64,000 bases of DNA from a bacterium (lineage in GTDB: Bacteria; Bacillota; Bacilli; Lactobacillales; Streptococcaceae): assembly GCA_905221325.1 (NCBI GenBank), contig CAJNCS010000004.1:1-64000 (forward strand), read 5' to 3'. Shown here piece after piece: positions 1 through 8,139 of this stretch. Position 1 is the first letter of the stretch. Each line of letters opens with the position of its first letter. A program made the translations under genes and the position numbers. Under the pieces are notes generated by a model. The model saw only the letters and a list, made by a program, of their open reading frames with translations. It made no database searches and was not told where the DNA came from.

Positions 1-77
1 CGAACACAGCAGTTAAGCCCTAGAACGCCGGAAGTAGTTGGGGGTTGCCCCCTGTGAGATATGGAAGTCGCTTAGCT
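1..77 (+). rRNA. rrf: 5S ribosomal RNA, 3' part
   Basis: The window opens inside a 5S rRNA: the conserved middle and 3' half are visible, ending in the GTCGCTTAGCT tail near base 77. The 5' part lies outside the window. It is the last rRNA of an operon that continues into the tRNA array. The exact 3' end is estimated. Confidence 0.9.
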
Positions 78-81
78 CGAG

Positions 82-174
82 GGAGTTTAGCTTAGTTGTA
101 ATTGAGAGGAAATCGAAATTACAATCGGCGGATGAGAGAAACGAAGTTTCTTACCGTTGGCTGAGCTAGACTCC
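82..174 (+). ncRNA. Three-way-junction RNA element between 5S and tRNA-Val
   Basis: The spacer folds completely. An outer 14-bp stem (82-95 with 161-174, two G-U pairs, no mismatch) encloses an 8-bp perfect hairpin (96-103 with 117-124). It also encloses a second arm (126-131 with 154-159, then 137-142 with 146-151). The first 15 bases (81-95) copy the 5' end of tRNA-Val at 182-196 with one difference. It could be a processing element, or a small insertion that duplicated the tRNA start. I do not recognise a named family. Confidence 0.6.
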
Positions 175-181
175 GCCCTTT

Positions 182-254
182 GGGAGTTTAGCTCAGCTGG
201 GAGAGCATCTGCCTTACAAGCAGAGGGTCAGCGGTTCGATCCCGTTAACTCCCA
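182..254 (+). tRNA. tRNA-Val (TAC)
   Basis: A 73-nt cloverleaf with anticodon loop CTTACAA, T-loop TTCGATC and acceptor GGGAGTT/AACTCCC with discriminator A. CCA is not encoded. First tRNA of the array behind the rRNA operon. Confidence 0.97.
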
Positions 255-258
255 TATA

Positions 259-331
259 GGTCCCGTAGTGTAGCGGTTATCACGTCGCCCTGTCACGGCG
301 AAGATCGCGGGTTCGATTCCCGTCGGGACCG
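259..331 (+). tRNA. tRNA-Asp (GTC)
   Basis: A 73-nt cloverleaf, acceptor GGTCCCG/CGGGACC, discriminator G, anticodon GTC. Starts four bases after tRNA-Val. Confidence 0.97.
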
Positions 332-355
332 TTTAAGGTAACGGAAGTTATTTTA

Positions 356-428
356 GACTCGTTAGCTCAGTTGGTAGAGCAATTGACTTTTAATCAATGG
401 GTCACTGGTTCGAGCCCAGTACGGGTCA
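356..428 (+). tRNA. tRNA-Lys (TTT)
   Basis: A 73-nt cloverleaf with anticodon loop CTTTTAA. A second lysine isoacceptor (CTT) lies at 58541-58613. Confidence 0.97.
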
Positions 429-433
429 TATTT

Positions 434-515
434 GCGGGTTTGGCGGAATTGGCAGACGCACCAGATTTAGGATCTGGCGCTTAACGGCGTGGGGGTTCAA
501 GTCCCTTAACCCGCA
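434..515 (+). tRNA. tRNA-Leu (TAG)
   Basis: An 82-nt class II tRNA with a long variable arm, acceptor GCGGGTT/AACCCGC and anticodon TAG. Confidence 0.97.
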
Positions 516-527
516 TAATAGAAAGTA

Positions 528-600
528 GCCGGCTTAGCTCAGTTGGTAGAGCATCTGATTTGTAATCAGAGGGTCGCGTGTTCAAGTCATGTAGCCGGCA
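528..600 (+). tRNA. tRNA-Thr (TGT)
   Basis: A 73-nt cloverleaf, acceptor GCCGGCT/AGCCGGC, anticodon TGT. Confidence 0.97.
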
Positions 601-627
601 TTTTTTTATATAGAATAAGAGGTCGAT

Positions 628-699
628 GCGAACGTAGTTCAGTGGTAGAACACCACCTTGCCAAGGTGGGGGTCGCGGGTTCGAATCCCGTCGTTCGCT
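628..699 (+). tRNA. tRNA-Gly (GCC)
   Basis: A 72-nt cloverleaf, acceptor GCGAACG/CGTTCGC, anticodon GCC. A second glycine tRNA (TCC) follows at 1412. Confidence 0.97.
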
Positions 700-706
700 T
701 AGAGAG

Positions 707-792
707 GCCGGGGTGGCGGAACTGGCAGACGCACAGGACTTAAAATCCTGCGATTGGTAACGATCGTACCGGTTCGATTCCGGTCCTCGGCA
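707..792 (+). tRNA. tRNA-Leu (TAA)
   Basis: An 86-nt class II tRNA with a long variable arm and anticodon loop CTTAAAA (TAA). Confidence 0.97.
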
Positions 793-803
793 TATAATGA
801 TGA

Positions 804-877
804 GCACCCTTAGCTCAACTGGATAGAGTACCTGACTACGAATCAGGCGGTTAGAGGTTCGACTCCTCTAGGGTGCA
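804..877 (+). tRNA. tRNA-Arg (ACG)
   Basis: A 74-nt cloverleaf with anticodon ACG. The A34 would be read as inosine after deamination, as is usual for this isoacceptor. Confidence 0.97.
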
Positions 878-893
878 TTTTTTCTATTTAACG

Positions 894-967
894 CGGGAAG
901 TAGCTCAGCTTGGTAGAGTACTTGGTTTGGGACCAAGGTGTCGCAGGTTCGAATCCTGTCTTCCCGA
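894..967 (+). tRNA. tRNA-Pro (TGG)
   Basis: A 74-nt cloverleaf, acceptor CGGGAAG/CTTCCCG, anticodon TGG. Confidence 0.97.
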
Positions 968-972
968 TTGAT

Positions 973-1046
973 GGCGGTGTAGCTCAGCTGGCTAGAGCGT
1001 CCGGTTCATACCCGGGAGGTCGGGGGTTCGATCCCCTTCGCCGCTA
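973..1046 (+). tRNA. tRNA-Met (CAT), elongator
   Basis: A 74-nt cloverleaf, acceptor GGCGGTG paired with CGCCGCT (one G-T and one T-G pair), anticodon CAT. It resembles Bacillus elongator Met and occupies the same place before a second CAT tRNA. Confidence 0.85.
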
Positions 1047-1059
1047 TAAAGATCTTGTT

Positions 1060-1133
1060 GGACCTTTAGCTCAGCTGGTTAGAGCTCTCGGCTCATAACC
1101 GAGTGGTCGTAGGTTCAAGTCCTACAAGGTCCA
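1060..1133 (+). tRNA. tRNA with CAT anticodon, probably tRNA-Ile2 (lysidine-modified)
   Basis: A 74-nt cloverleaf starting GGACCTT with anticodon CAT. Its body resembles the Bacillus Ile2 (k2CAU) tRNA, and the order Pro-Met-Ile2-Ser-fMet matches the Bacillus trnB array with the Ala gene absent. It would then need TilS to read AUA. The identity is inferred; the sequence alone shows only CAT. Confidence 0.75.
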
Positions 1134-1144
1134 TTGTATATTTT

Positions 1145-1234
1145 GGAGGATTACCCAAGTCTGGCTGAAGGGAACGGTCTTGAAAACCGTCAGGCGTGTA
1201 AAAGCGTGCGTGGGTTCGAATCCCACATCCTCCT
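1145..1234 (+). tRNA. tRNA-Ser (TGA)
   Basis: A 90-nt class II tRNA, acceptor GGAGGAT/ATCCTCC, long variable arm, anticodon TGA. Confidence 0.97.
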
Positions 1235-1246
1235 TTTCATTATTAA

Positions 1247-1320
<74 letters not shown>

Positions 1321-1323
1321 TTT

Positions 1324-1396
1324 GGCTCGGTAGCTCAGTTGGTAGAGCAATGGATTGAAGCTCCATGTGTCGGCGGTTCGATTCCGTCTCGCGCCA
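1324..1396 (+). tRNA. tRNA-Phe (GAA)
   Basis: A 73-nt cloverleaf with anticodon GAA. The acceptor stem GGCTCGG against TCGCGCC leaves a T-C mismatch at position 4:69 and a G-T pair at 7:66. I believe relatives carry the same form, so this need not mean a dead gene. Confidence 0.93.
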
Positions 1397-1411
1397 TTTT
1401 ATAATAGTTAT

Positions 1412-1482
1412 GCGGGTGTAGTTTAGTGGTAAAACTACAGCCTTCCAAGCTGTTGTCGCGAGTTCGATTCTCGTCACCCGCT
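1412..1482 (+). tRNA. tRNA-Gly (TCC)
   Basis: A 71-nt cloverleaf, acceptor GCGGGTG/CACCCGC, anticodon TCC. Confidence 0.97.
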
Positions 1483-1515
1483 TTGAACTTTGTTCAATTA
1501 CCAAGTTTTTGACTT

Positions 1516-1589
<74 letters not shown>

Positions 1590-1595
1590 TTAATA

Positions 1596-1683
1596 GGAGA
1601 ATTACTCAAGAGGCTGAAGAGGACGGTTTGCTAAATCGTTAGGTCGGGTAACTGGCGCGGGGGTTCGAATCCCCCATTCTCCG
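1596..1683 (+). tRNA. tRNA-Ser (GCT), copy 1
   Basis: An 88-nt class II tRNA, acceptor GGAGAAT/ATTCTCC, anticodon loop TTGCTAA (GCT). First of three identical copies. Confidence 0.97.
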
Positions 1684-1749
1684 TGTACAGAGAGCTATAA
1701 AGCGAGTGTAGGAGTTTAAATCAACTTATACCTATTAATTAAATATTTT

Positions 1750-1837
1750 GGAGAATTACTCAAGAGGCTGAAGAGGACGGTTTGCTAAATCGTTAGGTCG
1801 GGTAACTGGCGCGGGGGTTCGAATCCCCCATTCTCCG
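1750..1837 (+). tRNA. tRNA-Ser (GCT), copy 2
   Basis: Identical in sequence to the copy at 1596, starting exactly 154 bases later. Confidence 0.97.
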
Positions 1838-1903
1838 TATACAGAGAGCTATAAAGCGAGTGTAGGAGTTTAAATCAACTTATACCTATTAATTAAATAT
1901 TTT

Positions 1904-1991
1904 GGAGAATTACTCAAGAGGCTGAAGAGGACGGTTTGCTAAATCGTTAGGTCGGGTAACTGGCGCGGGGGTTCGAATCCCCCATTCTCCG
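1904..1991 (+). tRNA. tRNA-Ser (GCT), copy 3
   Basis: Identical to the first two copies, again 154 bases downstream. Last tRNA of the array. Confidence 0.97.
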
Positions 1992-2048
1992 TGATATAAT
2001 TTGTGAATCTTTGTCAACTCTAGTGGGTTGGTGAAAAGTCATATTCTG

Positions 2049-2078
2049 GAGAGAGCCACATTGGCACTCTCTTTTTTT
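2049..2078 (+). terminator. Rho-independent terminator after the tRNA array
   Basis: A ten-position stem (2049-2058 with 2062-2071) with one A-A mismatch and a 3-nt loop is followed by seven T on the + strand. It is the first terminator after the last tRNA and sits at the end of the IS remnant. Confidence 0.8.
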
Positions 2079-2080
2079 GG

Positions 2081-3014
2081 CTCTTTATCCTTGAGAAAGG
2101 TTTGAAAGACAGCCTGAAAGTGAGGGTGGACCAGCTTGAGATTATTTTCAATGAGTTCGAAAAAATTCTCTGCCTCCTTGTTCTGAAAGTTAAAAAACAA
2201 GAGCTGATAGAGATTATAGTGTTTTTTCAGGTCTGGCGATAAAAGCGTTTATGACTTAGTTTCCGACTCTCCTGTTGGATGAGTTTCCAGTAGCGTTTGA
2301 TTGCCTTATATTCGTGCGATCTCCTATCAAACTGATTCATGATTTGGATGCGAAGGCAGCTCATAGCACGGCCGAGATTTTGTACAATGTGAAAGCAATC
2401 GAGGATGATTTTAGCAGAAGGAAAGAGTTTCTTAGCGATGTCGTAGTAGGAGCTAAACATGTCCATTGTAATGACTTTCATTCCATTTCGGACCTGTCTA
2501 GAATAACGAAGGAAATGATTGCGAATCGTTGCTTGAGTCCGTCCGTCTAAGATAGCTAGGATCTTATTTGAATCAAAATCTTGTGCAATGAAGCTCATCT
2601 TGCCTTTCTTGAAGCTGTATTTATCCCAAGACATGTGAGTTGGAAGATAAATCTGTCTTGAATTTGAACTCTTTCAGTTTACGAATGACGGTGGAAGTGG
2701 GAGATAGCCAAGCTTTCAGCGACGACCGTCATAGGGACTTTCTCGATTAATTTTTGAGCGATTTGGTGGTTTTTCTTGACTAAGGGAGTCTCTGCGACAG
2801 CCATTTTTTTACAGACTTTACAGCGGAAACGCCGTTTCCTTAGACGAATTAGAATTTTGTATCCCACACATTCTAGATAAGGGATTTTAGATTTTTTTGA
2901 TAATCATATTTCTTCAGTGATTTCCTTGTGGGTATCCATATTGAAAATATCCACACTCTTGATGTTAGGGTCTTTAACGTCTAGTAGGTTTGTGATAAAA
3001 TGTAATGGTTCCAT
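2081..3014 (-). pseudogene. IS1167-type (ISL3 family) transposase, decayed
   Basis: On the minus strand, pieces of one ISL3-family transposase follow in order. The N-terminus runs from the ATG at 3014 (MEPLHFITNLLDVKDPNIK) to a stop near 2906. The middle follows (residues reading RKRRFRCKVCKKMAVAETPLVKK at 2679-2867). The catalytic core is at 2227-2634 (MSWDKYSFKKGKMSFIAQDF). A C-terminal piece (NLYQLLFFNFQNKEAENFF) is at about 2090-2220. The zinc-finger stretch and about 20 residues before the last piece are deleted and the frame is broken several times. It resembles IS1167 of pneumococcus. No enzyme can be made. Confidence 0.88.
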
Positions 3015-3189
3015 AAGATTCTTTCTAATGATGGTTTGGTCGCTTTTCATTATAGATCTTTTGGGACTTTTTTCTAGGCTACATAATCTCTATAGTGGTT
3101 TTACTCACTACAGAATTATAGAGCTTTATTATCTAATGCTGTTTCACTAACTTTCATACTAGAAAAAATCATAAATAGACTAGATTTAG

Positions 3190-3198
3190 TGGTATACT
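3190..3198 (+). promoter_or_regulatory. Extended -10 promoter for the 3235 gene
   Basis: TGGTATACT has the TGn extension and a good -10 (TATACT, 3193-3198), 37 bases before the ATG. No convincing -35 is visible, which extended -10 promoters tolerate. The 220 bases between the IS remnant and this gene show nothing else. Confidence 0.5.
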
Positions 3199-3234
3199 AA
3201 GGTTAGGGACTTTAAGTGGCTGGGGATAATCGAG

Positions 3235-3939
3235 ATGAAAAATGGAGTAAAATTTCATAGTATTTTTTATAGATTTATACTATTTATCTTTCTAGTATTT
3301 CTAACTGTGATTTCAATGATCTTAGATGCAAAAAAAGCGCAAATTCGCTTTTTTAACCTATCTTTGACTATCGGACAAGAGGAGTTGAAGGTTGTTACAG
3401 TTGCGGTTTTGCTCCTTACTTTTCTTCTATCTTTCTTGTTCAAATGGAAGTGTTTAATCCATAAAACTGGGATTTATCTAAGAAAAATTGATTTATTTAT
3501 AGCTTGGGATGAGATTAGAGGTTTTAGCCATGTCTGGATAAATGAATATCATCGTGGACCTCATGGTTTCCCGTTCTATAATCGTAAGACGCTGGTTATT
3601 TATAGAGAAAATTATCAACCGATTTGCCTTTATAATATTTCAATATTGGCCTTATATGTGGCTAAATGTTATCATCCAAAATTGAAAACCAATATAGTTT
3701 CAGCAACGTTGGCAAGTCTCTTCAATATAGCTTTAAATGCATGCTTCTTGTACGAGATGTTTAGTAAAAATTTGGTGAATATAAAAGCTGAAGTCTTTAT
3801 GTTTTGGCTGCTTTTGTATGCTGTTAAAGTTTTTGCACTTCCATTGGTCATGCTTGGACACGAAAATCACTGCTATGGGGTTTCTTTGGCACATAGCACG
3901 GCATATAAAAAGAATGCCTCAAAAGCTATCCACCTGTAA
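3235..3939 (+). CDS. Uncharacterised membrane protein, 234 aa
   Basis: I do not recognise this protein. It has hydrophobic segments near residues 11-28 and 50-68, a polar central region with aromatic and histidine residues (WINEYHRGPHGFPFYNRKTL, about 100-120) and more hydrophobic stretches near 160-175 and 190-208, so three or four membrane spans are likely. The start is the ATG at 3235; the ribosome site is weak (GGGGATAA). It stands alone between the IS remnant and the convergent birA, downstream of an extended -10 box. Codon use is AT-rich like the host. Confidence 0.7.
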   Translation: MKNGVKFHSIFYRFILFIFLVFLTVISMILDAKKAQIRFFNLSLTIGQEELKVVTVAVLLLTFLLSFLFKWKCLIHKTGIYLRKIDLFIAWDEIRGFSHVWINEYHRGPHGFPFYNRKTLVIYRENYQPICLYNISILALYVAKCYHPKLKTNIVSATLASLFNIALNACFLYEMFSKNLVNIKAEVFMFWLLLYAVKVFALPLVMLGHENHCYGVSLAHSTAYKKNASKAIHL

Positions 3940-3993
3940 ATTGTTGATAGGAAGCTAGCTATTTATATATCTGTTACTTTTCTACATTCAAAA

Positions 3994-4038
3994 AGCACTA
4001 TATGTTGCTAGTTGAGGTTCTAGACATCATATAGTGCT
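3994..4038 (-). terminator. Terminator of the rafR-birA transcript
   Basis: An inverted repeat AGCACTATATG / CATATAGTGCT (3994-4004 with 4028-4038) is followed on the minus strand by TTTTTG. It lies just past the birA stop. Confidence 0.75.
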
Positions 4039-4043
4039 GTTTG

Positions 4044-4982
4044 TTAAGTCCAGCTAGTGAGTGAGATTTCACCACTATTAAGCCAGATTTCTGTCTGGTC
4101 ATCAAGCTGGATAAGGAGTTGTCCTTTGTCGGAGATGTCCTTGGCGACTCCTTTTTTTTCAGTCTGTTCTTGGATAAAACTGACCTCTCTTCCTAGAACA
4201 AGAGAGTGTTCTTTATAAAGATAGAGTAGTTCTTCGGGTGCTGTTTGGTAGAAACAACGCCAAATTTCTGAGATTAGTTCGTTTCGTGTGATAGGAGCTG
4301 GTGGTGTAAAGAGACTTCCAGCTTTTTCTTTTATCTCTTTGGGAAAATCGCTGATGGCAAAGTTGATTCCAACGCCGATAATGACGTCTGTTACTAGGCC
4401 TGTTTCCACGGACGTCATAGCTTCGGTGAGGATACCTGCTATTTTTTTATTTTTAAAGTAGATATCATTTACCCATTTGATACCCACGTCAATCAAGGTG
4501 AGGTTTTTAATAGCTTTGTAAATGGCACCTGCTGTAAGTAATGTGTAGGCAGGAAGCTGGTCATAGGTGAGATTTGGCTGAATATGTAATGACATATAAA
4601 TACCTCCCTGAGCAGGAGAGTAGTAAGGGCGTTGAAAGCGACCACGACCTGCTGTTTGACATGTGGAAAGATAGAGACTATTTCCCTGACTTCCACCTTC
4701 AATGCCTTCTTTTGCATCTGTTTGAGTAGATTTTGTTTCAGGCTTGTAGAGAATGCTTAAGTTGGTTTTCTCTTGAATCAAATCAGGTAGGATCAAATCG
4801 CCTTGAATAAGTTTGTAACCTTTATTTTTAATACTGTCAATCACGAGCCCTTCTTGTTGGAGGCGTTGAATTGCCTTCCATATGGATGTACGGCTTAACG
4901 ATAGTTCTTCTGCAATTTTTTCTCCGCTAACATAGTCGTTTTCTCTAGCTAATATTTGGTAGACTAGTTGGTGTGATTTCAT
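4044..4982 (-). CDS. birA: Bifunctional biotin-protein ligase / biotin repressor BirA
   Basis: BirA activates biotin with ATP and attaches it to acetyl-CoA carboxylase carrier protein; its DNA-binding domain can repress biotin genes. The 312-residue protein starts with a winged helix (about 1-60, ELSLSRTSIWKAIQRL). The catalytic domain follows, with the biotinyl-AMP loop GRGRFQR (112-118) and the core KWVND (169-173), then a small C-terminal domain. It is full length for a two-domain BirA. Its ATG overlaps the rafR stop as ATGA, so the two are translationally coupled although their functions seem unrelated. A terminator follows at 3994. Confidence 0.93.
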   Translation of the reverse strand: MKSHQLVYQILARENDYVSGEKIAEELSLSRTSIWKAIQRLQQEGLVIDSIKNKGYKLIQGDLILPDLIQEKTNLSILYKPETKSTQTDAKEGIEGGSQGNSLYLSTCQTAGRGRFQRPYYSPAQGGIYMSLHIQPNLTYDQLPAYTLLTAGAIYKAIKNLTLIDVGIKWVNDIYFKNKKIAGILTEAMTSVETGLVTDVIIGVGINFAISDFPKEIKEKAGSLFTPPAPITRNELISEIWRCFYQTAPEELLYLYKEHSLVLGREVSFIQEQTEKKGVAKDISDKGQLLIQLDDQTEIWLNSGEISLTSWT

Positions 4983-5839
4983 TGTTTTTCCTTTCTAGCT
5001 AAGAGGGAGTGAGAGTATTCTTTTCGAGTTTGACTAGGTGTTTTATGAAAAAACTGCTTGTAGGCTTTTGAGAAATGTAATGGATCTGAAAAACCCACAG
5101 AATACGCAATGACTTTGATCGTTTCATTGGTGTGTTCTAGTAACTGTTGAGCACGGTTCATTCGAACGAAAAGTAAATACTCTTTTGGAGAGAGTTGGTG
5201 AAATTCTTTAAACACACTAGTTAAGTAACTTCTATGAACCGATAGTTCTTTTGCTAAATCTTGAATGGTGAGCGATTGTGGATAGTGACTATCAATTAAT
5301 TGTTTGCAGTCAAGATAGAGCTGGTGGGTTGATGAAATATTCTCTTTTTTCTGATTGGGAGCAATCGTTCCTAGATGAAACATTAGTTCATGGAGTTGTC
5401 CCATGATGTGGAGTTGAGCCAATTCATTTGATTTTGTTATCTGAGCGAAACGGACAATATTTTCAACGAGTTTTGCAGTTGTCTGTGTATGACAGTTATT
5501 TGACTGGATGAGGTAGGATTGGTCAGAAATTTGAGATAGAGCAAAGTAGTCAGGTGCCCTCCCTCCAGTGATCCCCAACCAGTAGTAAGCCCAAGGATCC
5601 TGGCTATCTGCTTGATAGAATGTTAATTCATCTGGTTTTAGTAAAAAGAAATCTCCTGTCTTTAAATCAACAATTTTCCCCTTATAATGGAATTGACCTT
5701 TTCCTTTAGTAATATAATGTAGTACATAGGTATCTCGAATAGCTGGGCCAAAAGAGTAGTTAGGCGTGCATTCTTCATAGCCGTAAAAGCTAAGAGAAAG
5801 ATCAATTGTTCCAGTCTGGTATTCTGAAAAAACGAGCAT
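4979..5839 (-). CDS. rafR: AraC-family activator of the raffinose operon, RafR/MsmR type
   Basis: It probably activates the divergent aga-raf operon in response to alpha-galactosides. The 286-residue protein has an N-terminal cupin-like sensor domain ([23 protein letters not shown]) and a C-terminal pair of helix-turn-helix motifs ([20 protein letters not shown], then [21 protein letters not shown]). I chose the ATG at 5839 because TAGGAGG precedes it at the right distance; the open frame runs on to 5881 without a ribosome site. The gene lies back to back with aga and overlaps birA by four bases. Family membership is clear; the target follows from position and resemblance to streptococcal RafR/MsmR. 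Confidence 0.9.
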   Translation of the reverse strand: MLVFSEYQTGTIDLSLSFYGYEECTPNYSFGPAIRDTYVLHYITKGKGQFHYKGKIVDLKTGDFFLLKPDELTFYQADSQDPWAYYWLGITGGRAPDYFALSQISDQSYLIQSNNCHTQTTAKLVENIVRFAQITKSNELAQLHIMGQLHELMFHLGTIAPNQKKENISSTHQLYLDCKQLIDSHYPQSLTIQDLAKELSVHRSYLTSVFKEFHQLSPKEYLLFVRMNRAQQLLEHTNETIKVIAYSVGFSDPLHFSKAYKQFFHKTPSQTRKEYSHSLLARKEKQ

Positions 5840-5892
5840 GGGCCACCTCCTACCTAACATTTTACCATACTTTAGAGACATTTTTCTATTTT

Positions 5893-5906
5893 AGAAAGCG
5901 CTTTTA
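5893..5906 (+). promoter_or_regulatory. Candidate cre (CcpA) site in the rafR-aga intergenic region
   Basis: AGAAAGCGCTTTTA has the AAAGCGCTTT core of a catabolite responsive element and lies 40 bases before the aga start. It would give glucose repression of the raffinose operon. Found by eye only. Confidence 0.6.
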
Positions 5907-5946
5907 TTTGCTAAAATTTTATCAGGAAATCGATGAGGTACAATTT

Positions 5947-8109
5947 ATGGGAATTCGGATAGAGAATAATCTATTTTACGTTGAGAGTAAAGGTTTAAGT
6001 TTGATTATTGAAAATAGGGATGGGTTCTTATTATTAAAACATTTAGGAAAGACTATTAAGGACTATAGAGGTTCTAATAGTGTTTATGAACGCGATCATG
6101 CTTTTTCTGGTAATCCAACAGCTACCAATCGAACCTTTAGTTTGGATACGCAACGTCAAATTTTTGGACAACATGGTTTGGGTGACTTTAGAAAACCAAC
6201 TTTACAGGTTCAGCACGATGCAACTGAAGTAACAGACTTTCGATTTGTAGAAGCAAAGATTTTAAAAGGTCAGAATGGTCCACAGGGCTTACCTTCTCCT
6301 CACAGCATGGATGGTACAGAGACTCTTGCCTTGATTTTAAAAGATTCTCAAGCTAAACTTGATCTGACGCTTTATTATACTGCTTTTGATAATGATGCGA
6401 CAATTGCTAGCTACAGCAAATTGGAAAATAATAGCAATCAGGAAGTTGTCATTCACAAGGACTTTTCTTTTATGGCTGATTTTCCCGCTGCGGCTTACGA
6501 GATTGTAACTCTGCAGGGTGCTTATGCTCGTGAAAAGACTGTTCGACGTCAACAGGTAGAACAAGGAATCTTTTCAATTAGTTCGAACCGTGGTGCTTCT
6601 GGTCATGCTCAAACACCAGCTCTTCTATTATGTGATCAAGGAATCACAGAGGATGCTGGAAATGTGTTTGCCCTGCAACTAATGTATAGTGGAAACTTTG
6701 AAGCTTTTGTTCAAAAGAATCAATTGAATGAAGTTCGGGTGGCTATTGGCATAAATCCGGAAAACTTTTCTTGGAAGTTAAATCCTGAGGAAAATTTTGA
6801 AACACCGGTAGCTTTAGTGACCTATTCAGACAAGGGATTAACTGGTATTAGCCATGAAAGTCAAAATTTTGTACTTAAGCACATTATGCCAAGTCAGTTT
6901 TCTAAAAAAGAACGTCCAATTCTAATCAATAACTGGGAAGCAACTTACTTTGACTTTCAGAGAGAAAAACTGTTAGAATTGGCAGATGAGGCTAAGAAAG
7001 TTGGAATTGAACTTTTTGTATTAGATGATGGGTGGTTTGGTAATCGCTTTGATGATAATCGTGCTTTAGGTGATTGGGTTGTGAATGAGGAAAAATTGGG
7101 TGGAAGTCTAGAAAGTCTGATTTCAGCGATCCATGAAAGAGGTTTGCAGTTTGGGCTTTGGTTAGAACCGGAGATGATTTCTGTTGATAGCGACTTGTAT
7201 CGTAAACATCCTGACTGGGCCATTCAGGTTCCAGGTTATGAGCATACCTATTCTAGAAATCAATTAGTACTTAATCTTGCCAATCCCCAGGTAGTAGGAT
7301 ATTTGAAAAATGTTTTAGATGAACTCCTCTCTCATCATAAAATTGACTACATCAAATGGGATATGAACCGCAATATCACTAACCTAGGAAATGGCTTAAC
7401 TTATCTGGAAACCCAGATGCAATCTCATCAGTACATGCTGGGGCTTTACGAACTCGTTTCTTATATGACAGAGAAACACAGTCATATTCTCTTTGAGTCC
7501 TGCTCTGGTGGCGGTGGCAGAAATGATCTTGGTATGATGCGTTATTTCCCACAAGTCTGGGCTAGTGATAATACTGATGCCATAGCACGTTTACCTATAC
7601 AGTATGGATCATCCTATCTCTATCCAACCATTTCTATGGGAGCTCATGTGTCAGCTGTACCGAATCATCAGATGGGACGAATGACACCATTGGAAACTCG
7701 TGGTCATGTAGCAATGATGGGAAATCTGGGTTATGAGCTTGATTTGACAAGTTTATCAGATGATGAGAAAGTTGAGATTGCTAATCAGGTGAACTTGTAT
7801 AAAGAATTGCGACCAGTAGTTCAGTTGGGAAATCAGTATAGGTTAATCAATCCCGATGCTGAATCCAATGAAGCAGCTGTGCAATTTAACTATGGAAATC
7901 AAACGATTGTAACCTACGTCCGAGTCCTATCAGTTGTGGAAACAATGGAAACCACCTTGAAACTGAAAGACTTAGAGGTGGAAGGGCTTTATGAGCTGGA
8001 AGGGACAAACATTGTTTACTCGGGTGCAGAGCTCATGTATGCGGGTATTACTATGGAGCTTCCGCAGGGAGATTATCTCAGCAGGCAGTTACATTTCATT
8101 AGAAGATAA
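5947..8109 (+). CDS. aga: Alpha-galactosidase, GH36
   Basis: It hydrolyses terminal alpha-1,6-galactose from raffinose, melibiose and stachyose in the cytoplasm. The 720 residues match the usual length of streptococcal Aga. The nucleophile is Asp472 in IKWDMNR, and the acid/base Asp541 lies in ASDNTD. The motifs LDDGWFG and FGLWLEPEM also mark GH36. The start is ATG 5947 behind GATGAGG; the frame is open further upstream but would run into rafR. First gene of the operon aga-rafE-rafF-rafG-gtfA. The galactose released can enter the Leloir pathway encoded at 30231-33567. Confidence 0.96.
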   Translation: MGIRIENNLFYVESKGLSLIIENRDGFLLLKHLGKTIKDYRGSNSVYERDHAFSGNPTATNRTFSLDTQRQIFGQHGLGDFRKPTLQVQHDATEVTDFRFVEAKILKGQNGPQGLPSPHSMDGTETLALILKDSQAKLDLTLYYTAFDNDATIASYSKLENNSNQEVVIHKDFSFMADFPAAAYEIVTLQGAYAREKTVRRQQVEQGIFSISSNRGASGHAQTPALLLCDQGITEDAGNVFALQLMYSGNFEAFVQKNQLNEVRVAIGINPENFSWKLNPEENFETPVALVTYSDKGLTGISHESQNFVLKHIMPSQFSKKERPILINNWEATYFDFQREKLLELADEAKKVGIELFVLDDGWFGNRFDDNRALGDWVVNEEKLGGSLESLISAIHERGLQFGLWLEPEMISVDSDLYRKHPDWAIQVPGYEHTYSRNQLVLNLANPQVVGYLKNVLDELLSHHKIDYIKWDMNRNITNLGNGLTYLETQMQSHQYMLGLYELVSYMTEKHSHILFESCSGGGGRNDLGMMRYFPQVWASDNTDAIARLPIQYGSSYLYPTISMGAHVSAVPNHQMGRMTPLETRGHVAMMGNLGYELDLTSLSDDEKVEIANQVNLYKELRPVVQLGNQYRLINPDAESNEAAVQFNYGNQTIVTYVRVLSVVETMETTLKLKDLEVEGLYELEGTNIVYSGAELMYAGITMELPQGDYLSRQLHFIRR

Positions 8110-8139
8110 GGAGACAAGATCATAAGATGGTATAACAAG

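Larger units (their letters stand above)
1596..1993 (+). repeat. 154-bp tandem repeat, about 2.6 units, each carrying tRNA-Ser(GCT)
   Basis: Units start at 1596, 1750 and 1904. Each holds the tRNA plus a 66-bp spacer; the two spacers differ by one base close to the tRNA end (GTGTACAG versus GTATACAG). The near-perfect identity points to recent unequal crossing-over. No additional promoter is evident in the spacer. Confidence 0.95.

Noticed and set aside
481..807. Minus-strand open frame of 108 codons across the tRNA genes (and similar frames at 910-1504)
   Set aside because: These frames are translations of tRNA genes, which are clearly functional RNAs on the + strand.
1324..1396. T-C mismatch in the tRNA-Phe acceptor stem as a sign of a pseudo-tRNA
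   Set aside because: The rest of the cloverleaf is perfect and I believe relatives carry the same form; it is the only Phe tRNA in the array.
1596..1991. CRISPR-like array
   Set aside because: The 154-bp periodic repeat is three tRNA-Ser genes with spacers, not short repeats with unique spacers. No CRISPR array was seen anywhere in the window.
2917..3150. Plus-strand 77-codon hydrophobic frame
   Set aside because: It lies opposite the decayed IS transposase N-terminus and lacks a ribosome site.
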